From the NCBI GenBank assembly GCA_002428265.1, contig DIUR01000010.1, forward strand, positions 1-64,000: 64,000 nt of DNA, written 5' to 3'. Position 1 is the first letter of the stretch. Each line of letters begins with the position of its first letter. The notes beneath the pieces are model-generated. The model was not told the origin of the DNA. It made no database searches and saw only the letters and a list, made by a program, of their open reading frames with translations. Shown here piece by piece: positions 48,782-57,811 of this stretch. This DNA comes from Bacteriovoracaceae bacterium UBA6153. GTDB lineage: Bacteria; Bdellovibrionota; Bacteriovoracia; Bacteriovoracales; Bacteriovoracaceae. A program made the translations under genes and the position numbers.

Positions 48782-49274
48782 TATCGTAGCATTTTTTTTC
48801 GTACTCTCTATCCCGTTTGCACTATCTTCGCAGACGAGAAAAGCTATTCCTGCGGGAAGATATGAAGCTCTGTCGGGAGTGAAGAACTCAAGAAGTGTAA
48901 AGAGCACAGATTCAATCAACGATAAGAAAGATTCTACAACTTTGTTTTGGAATGAAGTTCTCAATCACATGCCAGAAAATACTCAGAACCTTTCATATTT
49001 TGCGACAGGGAAGATGGATGAATTTTCAAGCTCTCTTCTTGTCAACAAAGGTTTAAAGGCCTCTAAGAAGATTGGAGCTGGCACAAACATTATCTTTAGC
49101 GATGATTTAAACCGCGACCGTGAGATCTTTAAAAATCTCAAGAATAAAAATAACCTAGTAGTTTTGAAAGACTCTCATCAGCTTAAAGATGTAATGACTT
49201 CATTAAATCAGTTTGAAGTTCTTCTTTATCAAGCAGAAGATCAAAGCAATTACTTCCTGCTAAAATTAAAATAA
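48765..49274 (+). CDS. Secreted hypothetical protein
   Basis: 169 aa with a signal peptide (MKQTINIVAFFFVLSIPFALS). The mature part is polar, Lys/Ser rich, with an alpha/beta core (TNIIFSDDLNRD, LVVLKDSHQLKDV, FEVLLYQAED) and no cysteine. Unrecognised. It overlaps the preceding helical protein by 17 bases. Confidence 0.5.
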   Translation: MKQTINIVAFFFVLSIPFALSSQTRKAIPAGRYEALSGVKNSRSVKSTDSINDKKDSTTLFWNEVLNHMPENTQNLSYFATGKMDEFSSSLLVNKGLKASKKIGAGTNIIFSDDLNRDREIFKNLKNKNNLVVLKDSHQLKDVMTSLNQFEVLLYQAEDQSNYFLLKLK

Positions 49275-49345
49275 ATAACTAACTCAGTTGCTCAAGTATA
49301 ATCTTCCTTCTGGACGAAAATTCAATCCGTCCTGATAATAGATCT

Positions 49346-50032
49346 ATGAGTTTAATTTTAAAGATCATTCCAGTTATTATGCTGCTTGTTTCAACGAGTG
49401 CGTTTTCTGCACTTTCAGAAGATGGATTTTTTTCGGGAAGAATTTCTAAAATCAATCGCGAAATCTCTGTCGTCAGAATCAAAGTTGATTTCGACAACAT
49501 CAAATACATTAACGTCAAAGACAAGCTCGAATTTTGGGATGAAAAAAACAGTACATTAAAATGTAAGAGTTACGTCATCGGCAGAACGTCTGATTATATT
49601 TTATTAAAACTTCCAGACATGAAGTACTGTGAGCAGAATCTCTATTTCACCACCGGGGCCTATTTTAAGTTCTTCAGTGAAGACTTAAAGAATAATGTCA
49701 GCATGGGCCGTGAAGTGGTAGGGATACTTATTAAAAAACGCATGGCAGTTCAAGGCCAGATGGATGTTCGAAATAAAGAAATTCAGGGCCACATGGATAG
49801 GGTAGGCTCTCTCAATGCGCGTTATCAAACACTCCGCGAAAAACTAGAGCAAGAGTGGCAAAAGGAACTCCATGCTTTAGACGAGGACAGGACATACTCT
49901 CTAAGGTCTTATAAAGATTTAGAACGCCGCCGTGATGAGATTGATCAAAAGCTTGAACAGTATAAGCTCAAAGATGAGAATCTCACTCTCGATCGCTGGT
50001 CTCTAGACTCTAACCTGTATTTCAAAAAATAA
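49346..50032 (+). CDS. Secreted coiled-coil protein of unknown function
   Basis: 228 aa with signal peptide MSLILKIIPVIMLLVSTSAFS, an N-terminal beta region (GRISKINREISVVRIKVD, a small SH3/OB-like domain, residues ~27-110), and a C-terminal coiled coil of charged heptads (about 140-215). A bacterial SH3-type plus coil layout would suit an envelope or motility accessory protein, but no family is recognised. Confidence 0.5.
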   Translation: MSLILKIIPVIMLLVSTSAFSALSEDGFFSGRISKINREISVVRIKVDFDNIKYINVKDKLEFWDEKNSTLKCKSYVIGRTSDYILLKLPDMKYCEQNLYFTTGAYFKFFSEDLKNNVSMGREVVGILIKKRMAVQGQMDVRNKEIQGHMDRVGSLNARYQTLREKLEQEWQKELHALDEDRTYSLRSYKDLERRRDEIDQKLEQYKLKDENLTLDRWSLDSNLYFKK

Positions 50033-50091
50033 TTGAACTCAGGACACTTCTATTCTAAGCTGTATTAATTTTTTAAAAGGTGGGAAATACT

Positions 50092-51717
50092 ATGAAAAAG
50101 TGTGTAATTGCTCTTTCTTTTTTGCTTGGTGCCATGAATGCACATGCAATCGGAAATCCTAATGCTCCATTCGGTGGAGAGTTCAAAAACAATCTCGGAC
50201 AGGCCCCTACAACATTAAATCCTCTTAGCTCTTCAGATGCTTATGCAAGTGAAGTTCAATCGATGATTATGGAAGGACTTCTTACTAGAAATACAGACAC
50301 GAGAGAGTGGGAGCCAGCTCTTGCAAAAGAATGGACGATTTCAAAAGACCAAAAAGTTTTTGAGTTCACACTGAGAGACGGAGTGAAGTGGCATGATGGA
50401 AAACCTCTTACTATTGAAGACGTTAAGTTTTCTTTTGATGCGATCATGGATCCAAAAGATAAATATAAAACATCTCACTTAAAGCCTTATTACGAAAACA
50501 TTAAGTCTGTAGAAATCAGCGGACCAAATAAAATTAAGTTCACAGTAGGAACTCCATACTTCAACAACTTTTCTGTTGCTGCTGGTTTAACTGTTGTTCC
50601 AATGCACTTATATAAAAACCCAAGTAAAGAGCAAGAAAAAGTTCTTAACAGAACGCTTGTTGGTACTGGGCCATACATGTTGAAAGAGTTCGATCGCTCG
50701 AAAAGAATTTTATTAACAGCAAACCCAAACTGGTGGGGAAGAAGTATTCCTTCAATGAAAGGGATTCATAATTTCCAAACAATCAATTTACGTTTTATCC
50801 AGGATTCAACTATTGGTATCCGTTCATTAGAAAATGGTGAGATTGATTTCTTGGGTCTACAGCCAGATGAATACCAACAAAAAGCAGTTGGTCCAAAATG
50901 GGGAAAAAGTGTAAAGAAAGTTAAAGCTGAAAACAAGCAGGTTACTGGATACACTTTTGTTGGATTTAACCTTACAAACCCAATGTTTAAATCTGTTAAA
51001 ACCAGAGAAGCAATGGTTCACCTTTTCAACAGAAAAAACATTATTGAAAAACTATTTTTCAATCTTTCAACTCCTGCGACTGGGCCTTTATACCCAGCTA
51101 GTGATTATGCTGATTCAAGTGTGAAGCCAATTGAGTTCGATCCAGCTCTTGCTCTTAAAAAATTAAATGAAGACGGATGGAAAGATACTGATGGGGATAG
51201 AATCCTTGATAAAATGATCGATGGTAAGAAAGTAAAGTTAAGCTTCACTATTCTTGAACCACTTCCTGATTATGTTAGATACTTAACAGGATTCCAACAG
51301 GACGCTAAGAAAGCAGGTGTTGATGTTCAGATTAAAGTCGTTGAGTGGAACGCGTTCATTAAACTTCTTGATGAAAGAAAATTCGAAGCAGTAAGACTTG
51401 CTTGGGGTGGTGGGGACCTTGACTGGGATCCAAAACAAATCTGGCACTCAGATTCAATTGCAAACTCAGGATCAAACTTCGTAAGCTACAGCAACCCAAA
51501 AGTTGATAAACTTATTGATGAATCTCGTGTTGTAATGGATAAAAAAGTTAGAATCACGAAACTTCGCGAAGTTTACAGAACGATCGCTGCTGATGTTCCT
51601 TATATCTTTTTATTTAGCAATAAATACAGACTCTATGGCCACTCTGAAAGAATGGGCAGAGAGAAAGATGCATACACTTATGGTGTAGGTACTGATTACT
51701 GGTGGATTGCAAAATAA
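50092..51717 (+). CDS. Peptide ABC transporter substrate-binding protein (YejA/OppA family)
   Basis: Periplasmic peptide receptor of the SBP_bac_5 family: signal peptide MKKCVIALSFLLGAMNAHA, then the family blocks YASEVQSMIMEGLLTRN, LAKEWTISKDQKVFEFTLRD and the WHDGKPLTIEDVKFSFDA signature. 541 aa. The ATG at 50092 is favoured because AAGGTGGG sits just upstream; the GTG at 50080 lies within that SD. Two permease genes follow. Confidence 0.9.
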   Translation: MKKCVIALSFLLGAMNAHAIGNPNAPFGGEFKNNLGQAPTTLNPLSSSDAYASEVQSMIMEGLLTRNTDTREWEPALAKEWTISKDQKVFEFTLRDGVKWHDGKPLTIEDVKFSFDAIMDPKDKYKTSHLKPYYENIKSVEISGPNKIKFTVGTPYFNNFSVAAGLTVVPMHLYKNPSKEQEKVLNRTLVGTGPYMLKEFDRSKRILLTANPNWWGRSIPSMKGIHNFQTINLRFIQDSTIGIRSLENGEIDFLGLQPDEYQQKAVGPKWGKSVKKVKAENKQVTGYTFVGFNLTNPMFKSVKTREAMVHLFNRKNIIEKLFFNLSTPATGPLYPASDYADSSVKPIEFDPALALKKLNEDGWKDTDGDRILDKMIDGKKVKLSFTILEPLPDYVRYLTGFQQDAKKAGVDVQIKVVEWNAFIKLLDERKFEAVRLAWGGGDLDWDPKQIWHSDSIANSGSNFVSYSNPKVDKLIDESRVVMDKKVRITKLREVYRTIAADVPYIFLFSNKYRLYGHSERMGREKDAYTYGVGTDYWWIAK

Positions 51718-51732
51718 TTAAGAGGTTTTCCT

Positions 51733-52770
51733 TTGTTTACTTATATTTTAAAAAGATTATTGATAATGATCCCAACTCTGCTTGGGGTCACTATCGTTAC
51801 GTTTGCCATTATCAATCTTGCCCCTGGTAGCCCAATCGAGCAGCGAATTCAGCAAATGAAATTCGGTGGAATGGGTGGTGAAAGCGGCGGTGGCGGGCAC
51901 GGTGGAGACAATAAAAGCTCTGCTGTTAGTGAAGAAGTTATTGAAGCGCTTAAAAAGCAGTATGGTTTTGATAAACCAGTTCATATCCGTTACTTGATTT
52001 GGTTGAAGAATCTTTCAAGATTAGATTTCGGTGAGAGCTTTACTTATGAAGAGCCAGTTATCGATGTTATCACCAGTAAGTTTCCGGTCTCATTGCAGTT
52101 CGGAGTTGTGTCACTGATTATGTCGTATCTTGTTTCTATTATTCTTGGAGTTGCCAAGGCCGTTAAGCACGGGAGCTCTTTCGACTACGTCACGAGCTTT
52201 TTACTCTTTGTCTTTTATTCGATACCAGGATTCATGCTCGCCATTCTCCTTATTGTTTATTTCGCCGGTGGAAGTTTTTATGACTGGTTTCCGATGGGAA
52301 ATCTTTATTCAGATAACTACTATGATCTAACGACATGGGGAAAAATTACGGACAGGCTACATCACTTTGTGTTGCCGCTAATTTGTTACATGATTGGATC
52401 ATTTACCATTTTAACAATGCTTATGAAGAACTCTCTTCTTGATGAAGTTAAGAGAGACTATATTCGTACTGCTCGTGCTAAAGGCCTGTCAGAGAAAGTT
52501 GTTTATCTAAAACATGCTTTAAGAAATGCCCTTATTCCTATTGTTACTGGGATTGGTGGATTCGTATCAGTATTCTTCGCCGGAGCTCTTTTACTTGAAA
52601 TTATTTTCCAGTTAGATGGAATTGGTCTTCTAAGTTATAAGTCTATTCTTCAAAGAGATTATAACGTCATCATGGGTCTGATCTTTATTCAAAGTTTATT
52701 GATGTTGATTGGTAACCTGTTGAGTGACTTGGCTTATGTAATTGTTGACCCAAGGATTGATTTCAAATGA
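51733..52770 (+). CDS. yejB: ABC transporter permease YejB-like
   Basis: Inner-membrane subunit of a peptide/microcin C importer. RRLLIMIPTLLG-type N-terminus, a Gly-rich insertion at residues 45-58, FGFDKP and the LDFGESF block, PVSLQFGVVS and FAGGSFYDWFP are all shared with YejB. The EAA-type loop is KSILQRDYN near the end. Starts with TTG at 51733 after SD AGAGG. 345 aa; overlaps the next permease by ATGA. Confidence 0.88.
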   Translation: MFTYILKRLLIMIPTLLGVTIVTFAIINLAPGSPIEQRIQQMKFGGMGGESGGGGHGGDNKSSAVSEEVIEALKKQYGFDKPVHIRYLIWLKNLSRLDFGESFTYEEPVIDVITSKFPVSLQFGVVSLIMSYLVSIILGVAKAVKHGSSFDYVTSFLLFVFYSIPGFMLAILLIVYFAGGSFYDWFPMGNLYSDNYYDLTTWGKITDRLHHFVLPLICYMIGSFTILTMLMKNSLLDEVKRDYIRTARAKGLSEKVVYLKHALRNALIPIVTGIGGFVSVFFAGALLLEIIFQLDGIGLLSYKSILQRDYNVIMGLIFIQSLLMLIGNLLSDLAYVIVDPRIDFK

Positions 52771-53786
52771 TTGATAAATACATAAAGAATGAATTAACTC
52801 GCAAGCGCTGGAAGATTTTCAAAAAAAGTAAAGCAGCTGTTTTTTCATCGATACTACTTTTTCTTTTAGTTTTAGCTACAGTTGTGTCGCCGTTTATTGC
52901 TAACAGCAGACCTATTATTGTTAAGTATCATGGCTCAACTTACTTTCCTATTTTCAAAGACTACAATACTGAAGACTTAGGTATAACAGACTCAATGGAT
53001 GTTGATTACCGCGCTTTAAAAATGGAAAACGGTGATTATGCCCTATGGCCTATCATCCAATGGGACCCATATGAGAGTAATGCGAAAGTAGAGTACTATC
53101 CATCACCTCCAAGCCAAGAGAATCTCTTTGGAACAGATGATAGAGGAAGAGATGTTTTCACCAGACTTCTTTATGGATTCAAATACAGTTTCGTGTACGC
53201 AATCGCTGTATGGTTCATCTCTCTTTCAATCGGAACACTTCTGGGCGGGATCATGGGGTACTACGGAGGAAAAGTAGACTTCGTAGGACAAAGAATTGTT
53301 GAAGTTTTAAGTACTGTGCCTCAGTTTTTCTTATTGATTATTTTAATTTCGATTTTCTCACCATCACTATTTATGCTGATTGCGATCTCATGTATTTTTG
53401 CATGGATTAGTATTTCTTATTATGTGCGTGGAGAGTTTTTAAAAAATAGAAATCGCGAGTTCGTTGAAGCAGCGAAGTCTCTTGGAGCTTCTGACTTAAA
53501 AATTATTTTTAAGCACATTCTTCCAAATTCACTGACTCCGATTATTACTTTTGCACCATTTACCATTGCCGCTGAAATCGTGGGCCTAGCTGCTCTTGAT
53601 TATCTGGGTTTTGGTTTACAAGTTCCTACACCAAGCTGGGGAGAGTTACTTGCTCAAGCTCAAAAGAACTATACGATTGCCTGGTGGCTTGCCGTCTATC
53701 CTTCTCTTGCACTATTTACAGTGCTTACACTTCTGAACCTTATTGGCCAAGGAGTAAGAGATGCGATGGACCCGAACATGACTTAA
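52767..53786 (+). CDS. yejE: ABC transporter permease YejE-like
   Basis: Partner permease. The large periplasmic loop (about 35-115) containing IVKYHGSTYFPIF, ALWPIIQW and FGTDDRGRDVFTRLLYGF is characteristic of YejE; the ABC-contact loop is EAAKSLGASDLKIIFKHILP (about 230-250). 339 aa. In YejABEF a double ATPase YejF follows; here no ATPase gene follows and the next gene is on the other strand. Confidence 0.88.
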   Translation: MIDKYIKNELTRKRWKIFKKSKAAVFSSILLFLLVLATVVSPFIANSRPIIVKYHGSTYFPIFKDYNTEDLGITDSMDVDYRALKMENGDYALWPIIQWDPYESNAKVEYYPSPPSQENLFGTDDRGRDVFTRLLYGFKYSFVYAIAVWFISLSIGTLLGGIMGYYGGKVDFVGQRIVEVLSTVPQFFLLIILISIFSPSLFMLIAISCIFAWISISYYVRGEFLKNRNREFVEAAKSLGASDLKIIFKHILPNSLTPIITFAPFTIAAEIVGLAALDYLGFGLQVPTPSWGELLAQAQKNYTIAWWLAVYPSLALFTVLTLLNLIGQGVRDAMDPNMT

Positions 53787-53797
53787 AAGTTTTTACT

Positions 53798-53828
53798 GTA
53801 GGGGTTAAAAGAAATATTTTACCCCTAC
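53798..53828. terminator. Hairpin between convergent yejE-like and TonB receptor genes
   Basis: GTAGGGG (53798-53804) pairs with CCCCTAC (53822-53828), extended by AAAA/TTTT near the loop. It overlaps the last codons of the receptor gene and has no clear T run on either side, so it is only a candidate bidirectional terminator. Confidence 0.35.
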
Positions 53829-55613
53829 GGTCATAATTCTTCCGCCCGTTCCAAATCCTGCTACGTCTTCATACTCTTTATCTAAAATATTTCTGACCTT
53901 CGCATAAGTTTGAAGCCTTTCATTCATGTCTACTGAGTACTCTGCATGAAAGATCATGTAACTTGGAAGACTCACATTATTTCCGGCATTGTCGACATCC
54001 GGTCTCTTTCCCGTAAAGTCTGCTTGAAAATTAATAAACTGATTATCAGCTTTGTGATTAAGAGCGATTTTCGCATTGATATTAGGCCTTCTCGCGAGTT
54101 TTTGCCTTGCCGTCATGTCTTTGGCCGAGAGCAAGGTTGCTGCCAGATCTACACTGGTTTCAGGAGAGATTTGTGTGGCAAAAATATTCTCAACACCGAT
54201 AATTCTAGCTCTTCCAGCATTGCGATTTACAAAAGTTACCGGCTCATAACTGTGTCTATTATCTATTTCTGTATAAAAAAGTGTCGAGGTGTTTTTATGG
54301 ATAGCAAAGTATGTCTCAAACCCCAATTCGGCCGTCTGGCTTTTTTCCGGTTCAAGATTTTTGTTTCCATAATTTACATCATACAGCTGAAATAAACTCG
54401 GGGCCCTAAATCCTGTTGAGTAACTAAGTTTAATAAGAGAAATATCAAAATTGTGAAGAAAAGCTGCTTTGTAAGTAAAGTGCTCTCCAAAATATTTATT
54501 GCTGTCGACTCTGGCACCTAGATTAAAAACATTCGATTCAAGCTCATAACGATTATAAAGAAAGAAGCTAGTGTTCTCGTTATAGTTTCCATCTCTGTCG
54601 CTTTCATGTTGATAATCGAGATTAATATTTTGAGTTAATTTGTCAGTAGTGTATTGAGTATGATTAATGGCGACAGTATCAAGTTCACCTTTATTTTTTG
54701 TAAGAGAGGCGGCCGGATTCAATGTATCAGCAAGAATATGTAGTTCTCTATAATGCAGACTCTTGGAATAGTTAATACTTGTTTCAGCTTTGTCCCAATT
54801 GTAAATGTAGCCAGCCTTCATAAAATGCTGCTGTGATTTTAAAAAATCATTTGGATCATCACTGCCAGGGCCACCACCTTTATCAAGATCAGATTCATCG
54901 TAAACACCTCTGTAGTTTAAGGTAAATTCACCTAATGATCCTAAGGTTTGATTAAACCCAGCAGAGACCGTTGTTCTTTTTTCACCGTCATCTTCAAGAC
55001 CAGGATGAGCTGCGGAAAATCCTTTCGTCTTAAATTGATCAACACCGAGACTAAACGAATTTGTGTCAAACTTCTTTTGAAAATTTGCGGATGCATTGAA
55101 AGTGGCAAAAGTTCCATAATCAAATGTTGCTGATCCAGAATCTTTGTCACTCGCTTTTTTTGAAGTAATAAGAATCACTCCACCAATAGCATTTGATCCA
55201 TATAAAAGACCTTGTGAGCCTTTTAAAATTTCAATTCTTTCAATGTTATTTAGACTCAATCGTCCTAAGTCAAACTGGCGTGTGGTATTGCTCGGATCAT
55301 TCATAATGATTCCGTCGATAACAACTAAGGTGTGAGAAGAGTCACTTCCTCGCAAGAATAAACTAGTATTCGCTCCAGGAGGACCTGATTGAGCAAGTTT
55401 TAAATCTGATTGAGAGGAAAAGAGCTCATTGATACTTGTGGCACGCTCAATTTCACTAGCTTCAAAAACTTTAATGTCAGAAGGGGACTTATCAAGTGAG
55501 CTCTTAATTCTATCAGCTCTTACGATAAGTGCACCATCATCAGCATAGGCATTAAAATGAAATTGAAGGGTCAAGGCCATAAGGGGCAGTAGCGTGAATT
55601 TTTTCTCAAGCAT
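53805..55613 (-). CDS. btuB: TonB-dependent outer-membrane receptor, probable vitamin B12 transporter BtuB
   Basis: Receptor of 602 aa with signal peptide MLEKKFTLLPLMALTLQFHF...YA. The plug domain has LFLRGSDSSHTLVVIDGI and NIERIEILKGSQGLLYGSNA, then a 22-strand-type barrel ending GGRIMTVGVKYFF. The ATG at 55613 with GGAGG four bases upstream is used; the frame continues to 55790 but would run through the riboswitch. The cobalamin riboswitch in its leader, and the adjacent importer genes, indicate B12 as substrate. Confidence 0.9.
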   Translation of the reverse strand: MLEKKFTLLPLMALTLQFHFNAYADDGALIVRADRIKSSLDKSPSDIKVFEASEIERATSINELFSSQSDLKLAQSGPPGANTSLFLRGSDSSHTLVVIDGIIMNDPSNTTRQFDLGRLSLNNIERIEILKGSQGLLYGSNAIGGVILITSKKASDKDSGSATFDYGTFATFNASANFQKKFDTNSFSLGVDQFKTKGFSAAHPGLEDDGEKRTTVSAGFNQTLGSLGEFTLNYRGVYDESDLDKGGGPGSDDPNDFLKSQQHFMKAGYIYNWDKAETSINYSKSLHYRELHILADTLNPAASLTKNKGELDTVAINHTQYTTDKLTQNINLDYQHESDRDGNYNENTSFFLYNRYELESNVFNLGARVDSNKYFGEHFTYKAAFLHNFDISLIKLSYSTGFRAPSLFQLYDVNYGNKNLEPEKSQTAELGFETYFAIHKNTSTLFYTEIDNRHSYEPVTFVNRNAGRARIIGVENIFATQISPETSVDLAATLLSAKDMTARQKLARRPNINAKIALNHKADNQFINFQADFTGKRPDVDNAGNNVSLPSYMIFHAEYSVDMNERLQTYAKVRNILDKEYEDVAGFGTGGRIMTVGVKYFF

Positions 55614-55616
55614 GAT

Positions 55617-55745
55617 TCCTCCGCGGGTATAAGGAAGATAAAAATGGATCGGGCTATAACCGTTGCGGGACAGCGTTGGAGTTACACCAACTTCACTTGT
55701 TTTTATCTTTGAAGCTCTATTATTAAGGAATCCTTCTGGCTTTAC
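55617..55745 (-). ncRNA. Cobalamin riboswitch in the btuB leader
   Basis: On the minus strand the conserved core CGCTGTCCCGCAACGGT (55676-55660) follows a GTTGGTGTAACTCCAAC hairpin (55691-55675), and the terminal ATACCCGC box ends just before the GGAGG Shine-Dalgarno of btuB (55622-55618). These are the characteristic B12-element blocks in the right order. Because the last block abuts the SD and no terminator is visible, translational control is likely. The 5' boundary is approximate. Confidence 0.88.
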
Positions 55746-55775
55746 AATAAAAATGCTCCGGCCTAGACTTTTTAG

Positions 55776-56852
55776 ATGATGAGAACACACTTTATAGTTT
55801 TATTTATGCTTTCAATAATCACTATAAGCGTGTGTAACGCTTCAGAGTGTGAGTCTGAAAAAGTACTCGAAGAATATAAACCTCGTTATGCAAAATTATT
55901 CTCTATTAAGTATTATAAAAATTTTAAAATTATCGAATCTAAAAACGACCGAATCTTAATTGGTGATAAAAAGTCATTAAACTGTAAAACCAAATTATTT
56001 ATCATGACAGATAAGGCCAGTCGTTTTGTTGCGACTTCAACAACACATCTACCTTTTTTAAAAACCTTCAGGCTTGAAAAAAGTTTAGTTGGATTTCAAG
56101 GCGTGAAATATATCTATAACGAAGAGCTTAAAAAACAGCAGGTAAAAGATATTCACTTTCAATTAAATGCAGAAGAGCTTCTTTCCCTGAAGCCAGATCT
56201 TGTGATGGCCTATTCTTCTAATTTAGCTAGTGAGAAAAGAATTAAAGACCTGAGAAAACTTAATGTTCCCATTGTTCTCAATAGGGACTTTGAAGAAACG
56301 CACCCGCTGGCCCGCGCTGAATGGATGGTTTTTTCTGCAGCTTTTTTCTCAAAAGACCAGGAAGCGAAAAAAGTCTTTATTGCTTTAGTTGATAATTACA
56401 ATAGCATTAAGACAATCGCGATGAGAGAGGCCAGTGTGAAGCCTAAGATTCTGGTTGGTGATATTCAAAATGGTAAATGGGCAACTTGTGGAGGAACTAG
56501 TGACCTGGCCATATTAATTGCAGACGCTGGCGGAGATTTGATTTTAAAAAGTGAGAGCCCAGAAACTCAGAATATTCCACTAGAGAAAATTCTTGCAGCA
56601 AAGATCACACCGCAGTACTGGCTTTCACAAAACACTTGGACATCCAAAAATGAATCTTTAAAAGACTCACGCTATGGGCAATTTAAAACGATTCCTCTTT
56701 ATAACAATAATAATTTAGTGAATGTGAATGGCTTTAATGATTACTGGGAAACAGGTGTTTCAAGGCCAGATTTGCTATTGCAAGATCTCTACAATATTTT
56801 CACTTCACAAAAAAATCCCAATCAGAAACTGATATGGTATAAAAAATTATAA
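55776..56852 (+). CDS. Periplasmic B12/iron-chelate-binding protein (BtuF/FecB type)
   Basis: 358 aa with signal peptide MMRTHFIVLFMLSIITISVCNA, two lobes, YAKLFSIKYYKNFKIIE at the start of the mature domain, and LKPDLVMAYSSN then NVPIVLNRD as in the class III binding proteins. It lies divergent from btuB (starts 163 bases apart) and upstream of permease and ATPase genes. B12 is inferred from the riboswitch next door; an iron chelate is the alternative. No second riboswitch is seen on this strand. Confidence 0.8.
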   Translation: MMRTHFIVLFMLSIITISVCNASECESEKVLEEYKPRYAKLFSIKYYKNFKIIESKNDRILIGDKKSLNCKTKLFIMTDKASRFVATSTTHLPFLKTFRLEKSLVGFQGVKYIYNEELKKQQVKDIHFQLNAEELLSLKPDLVMAYSSNLASEKRIKDLRKLNVPIVLNRDFEETHPLARAEWMVFSAAFFSKDQEAKKVFIALVDNYNSIKTIAMREASVKPKILVGDIQNGKWATCGGTSDLAILIADAGGDLILKSESPETQNIPLEKILAAKITPQYWLSQNTWTSKNESLKDSRYGQFKTIPLYNNNNLVNVNGFNDYWETGVSRPDLLLQDLYNIFTSQKNPNQKLIWYKKL

Positions 56853-57811
56853 TGAATACCAGATCACTGATAACATTGTTGAGCTTTTTATTGATAACGG
56901 TTTTGTTGTCATTGGTGCTCATTAGTTATGGCGATGTCGGTTTTACCTTAAGTGACGAAGTCGTCGTCTGGCAGCTTCGCTTTCCAAAAATTATTGTGGC
57001 CTTTTTTGCTGGAGGATTACTTGCTTCTGCGGGTCTTCTTCTTCAGGTTTTTTTCCAAAACCCATTAGCTGGCCCTGATCTTTTAGGGATCAATGCAGGT
57101 TCGAGTTTAGGTGTGGCCCTTTTTATAATGGCTTCAGGATTTCTCCCAGAATCTGTAATGACTATTGGTCAGCCCTTTATGGCGATGATAGGAGCAATGG
57201 GAGTCTTTACCTTGCTGGCCTTTCTTGTTCATAAGAATTTAAGTCGCATCAGTCTTTTAATTTTAGGTCTTTTAATCGCTAGCTTCACATCAAGCTTTAT
57301 CAGTGTTCTGGTAAACATGACTCCAAGCCTGCAAGTCAAAAACTTTTTAATGTGGTCGATGGGAAGTTTTCAAGGGCAAACCTTAGAAGAGCTTCCACTT
57401 TTTATCTTTTTATCATTTGTGGGAATTTTACTTTTAATCACCCTTCCTAAAAAGCTAAATCAATTCATTATAGGCGAGCAGTATGCAAAAAGCATGGGGA
57501 TGAATGTTCGCTCATTTAAATTTTCGTTAATATTGATTTGCTCATTATTGGTTGCAACTGTCACAGCTTTTTGCGGGCCAATTGGTTTTATTGGAATCAT
57601 CGCTCCTCATATTGCTAGAAGCTTTCTTAAGCGCAGTGATATTCGCCTGGTGATGCCAGCGGTTTTTTTAATAGGAAGTGCTCTGGCGCTTTTTACGGAA
57701 CTGATTTTGATATTTACCAGTCAATACTCTTTGGCAACAAATTCGATCCTCGGTCTTATAGGTGCTCCGGTCATCGCTCTTTATTTATATAAAGAAAGGA
57801 GAATGCTGTGA
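56852..57811 (+). CDS. B12/iron-chelate ABC permease (BtuC/FecCD family)
   Basis: 319 aa with nine or ten hydrophobic helices. Family blocks: RFPKIIVAFFAGGLLASAG (about residues 45-63), NPLAGPDLLGINAGSS and the cytosolic loop CGPIGFIGIIAPHIAR (about 240-255) that docks the ATPase. Start overlaps the binding-protein stop (TAATG), and the end overlaps the ATPase start by four bases, so all three are coupled. Confidence 0.88.
   Translation: MNTRSLITLLSFLLITVLLSLVLISYGDVGFTLSDEVVVWQLRFPKIIVAFFAGGLLASAGLLLQVFFQNPLAGPDLLGINAGSSLGVALFIMASGFLPESVMTIGQPFMAMIGAMGVFTLLAFLVHKNLSRISLLILGLLIASFTSSFISVLVNMTPSLQVKNFLMWSMGSFQGQTLEELPLFIFLSFVGILLLITLPKKLNQFIIGEQYAKSMGMNVRSFKFSLILICSLLVATVTAFCGPIGFIGIIAPHIARSFLKRSDIRLVMPAVFLIGSALALFTELILIFTSQYSLATNSILGLIGAPVIALYLYKERRML

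Noticed and set aside
55614..55790. N-terminal extension of the TonB receptor frame
   Set aside because: Runs through the cobalamin riboswitch; the signal peptide and GGAGG place the start at 55613.
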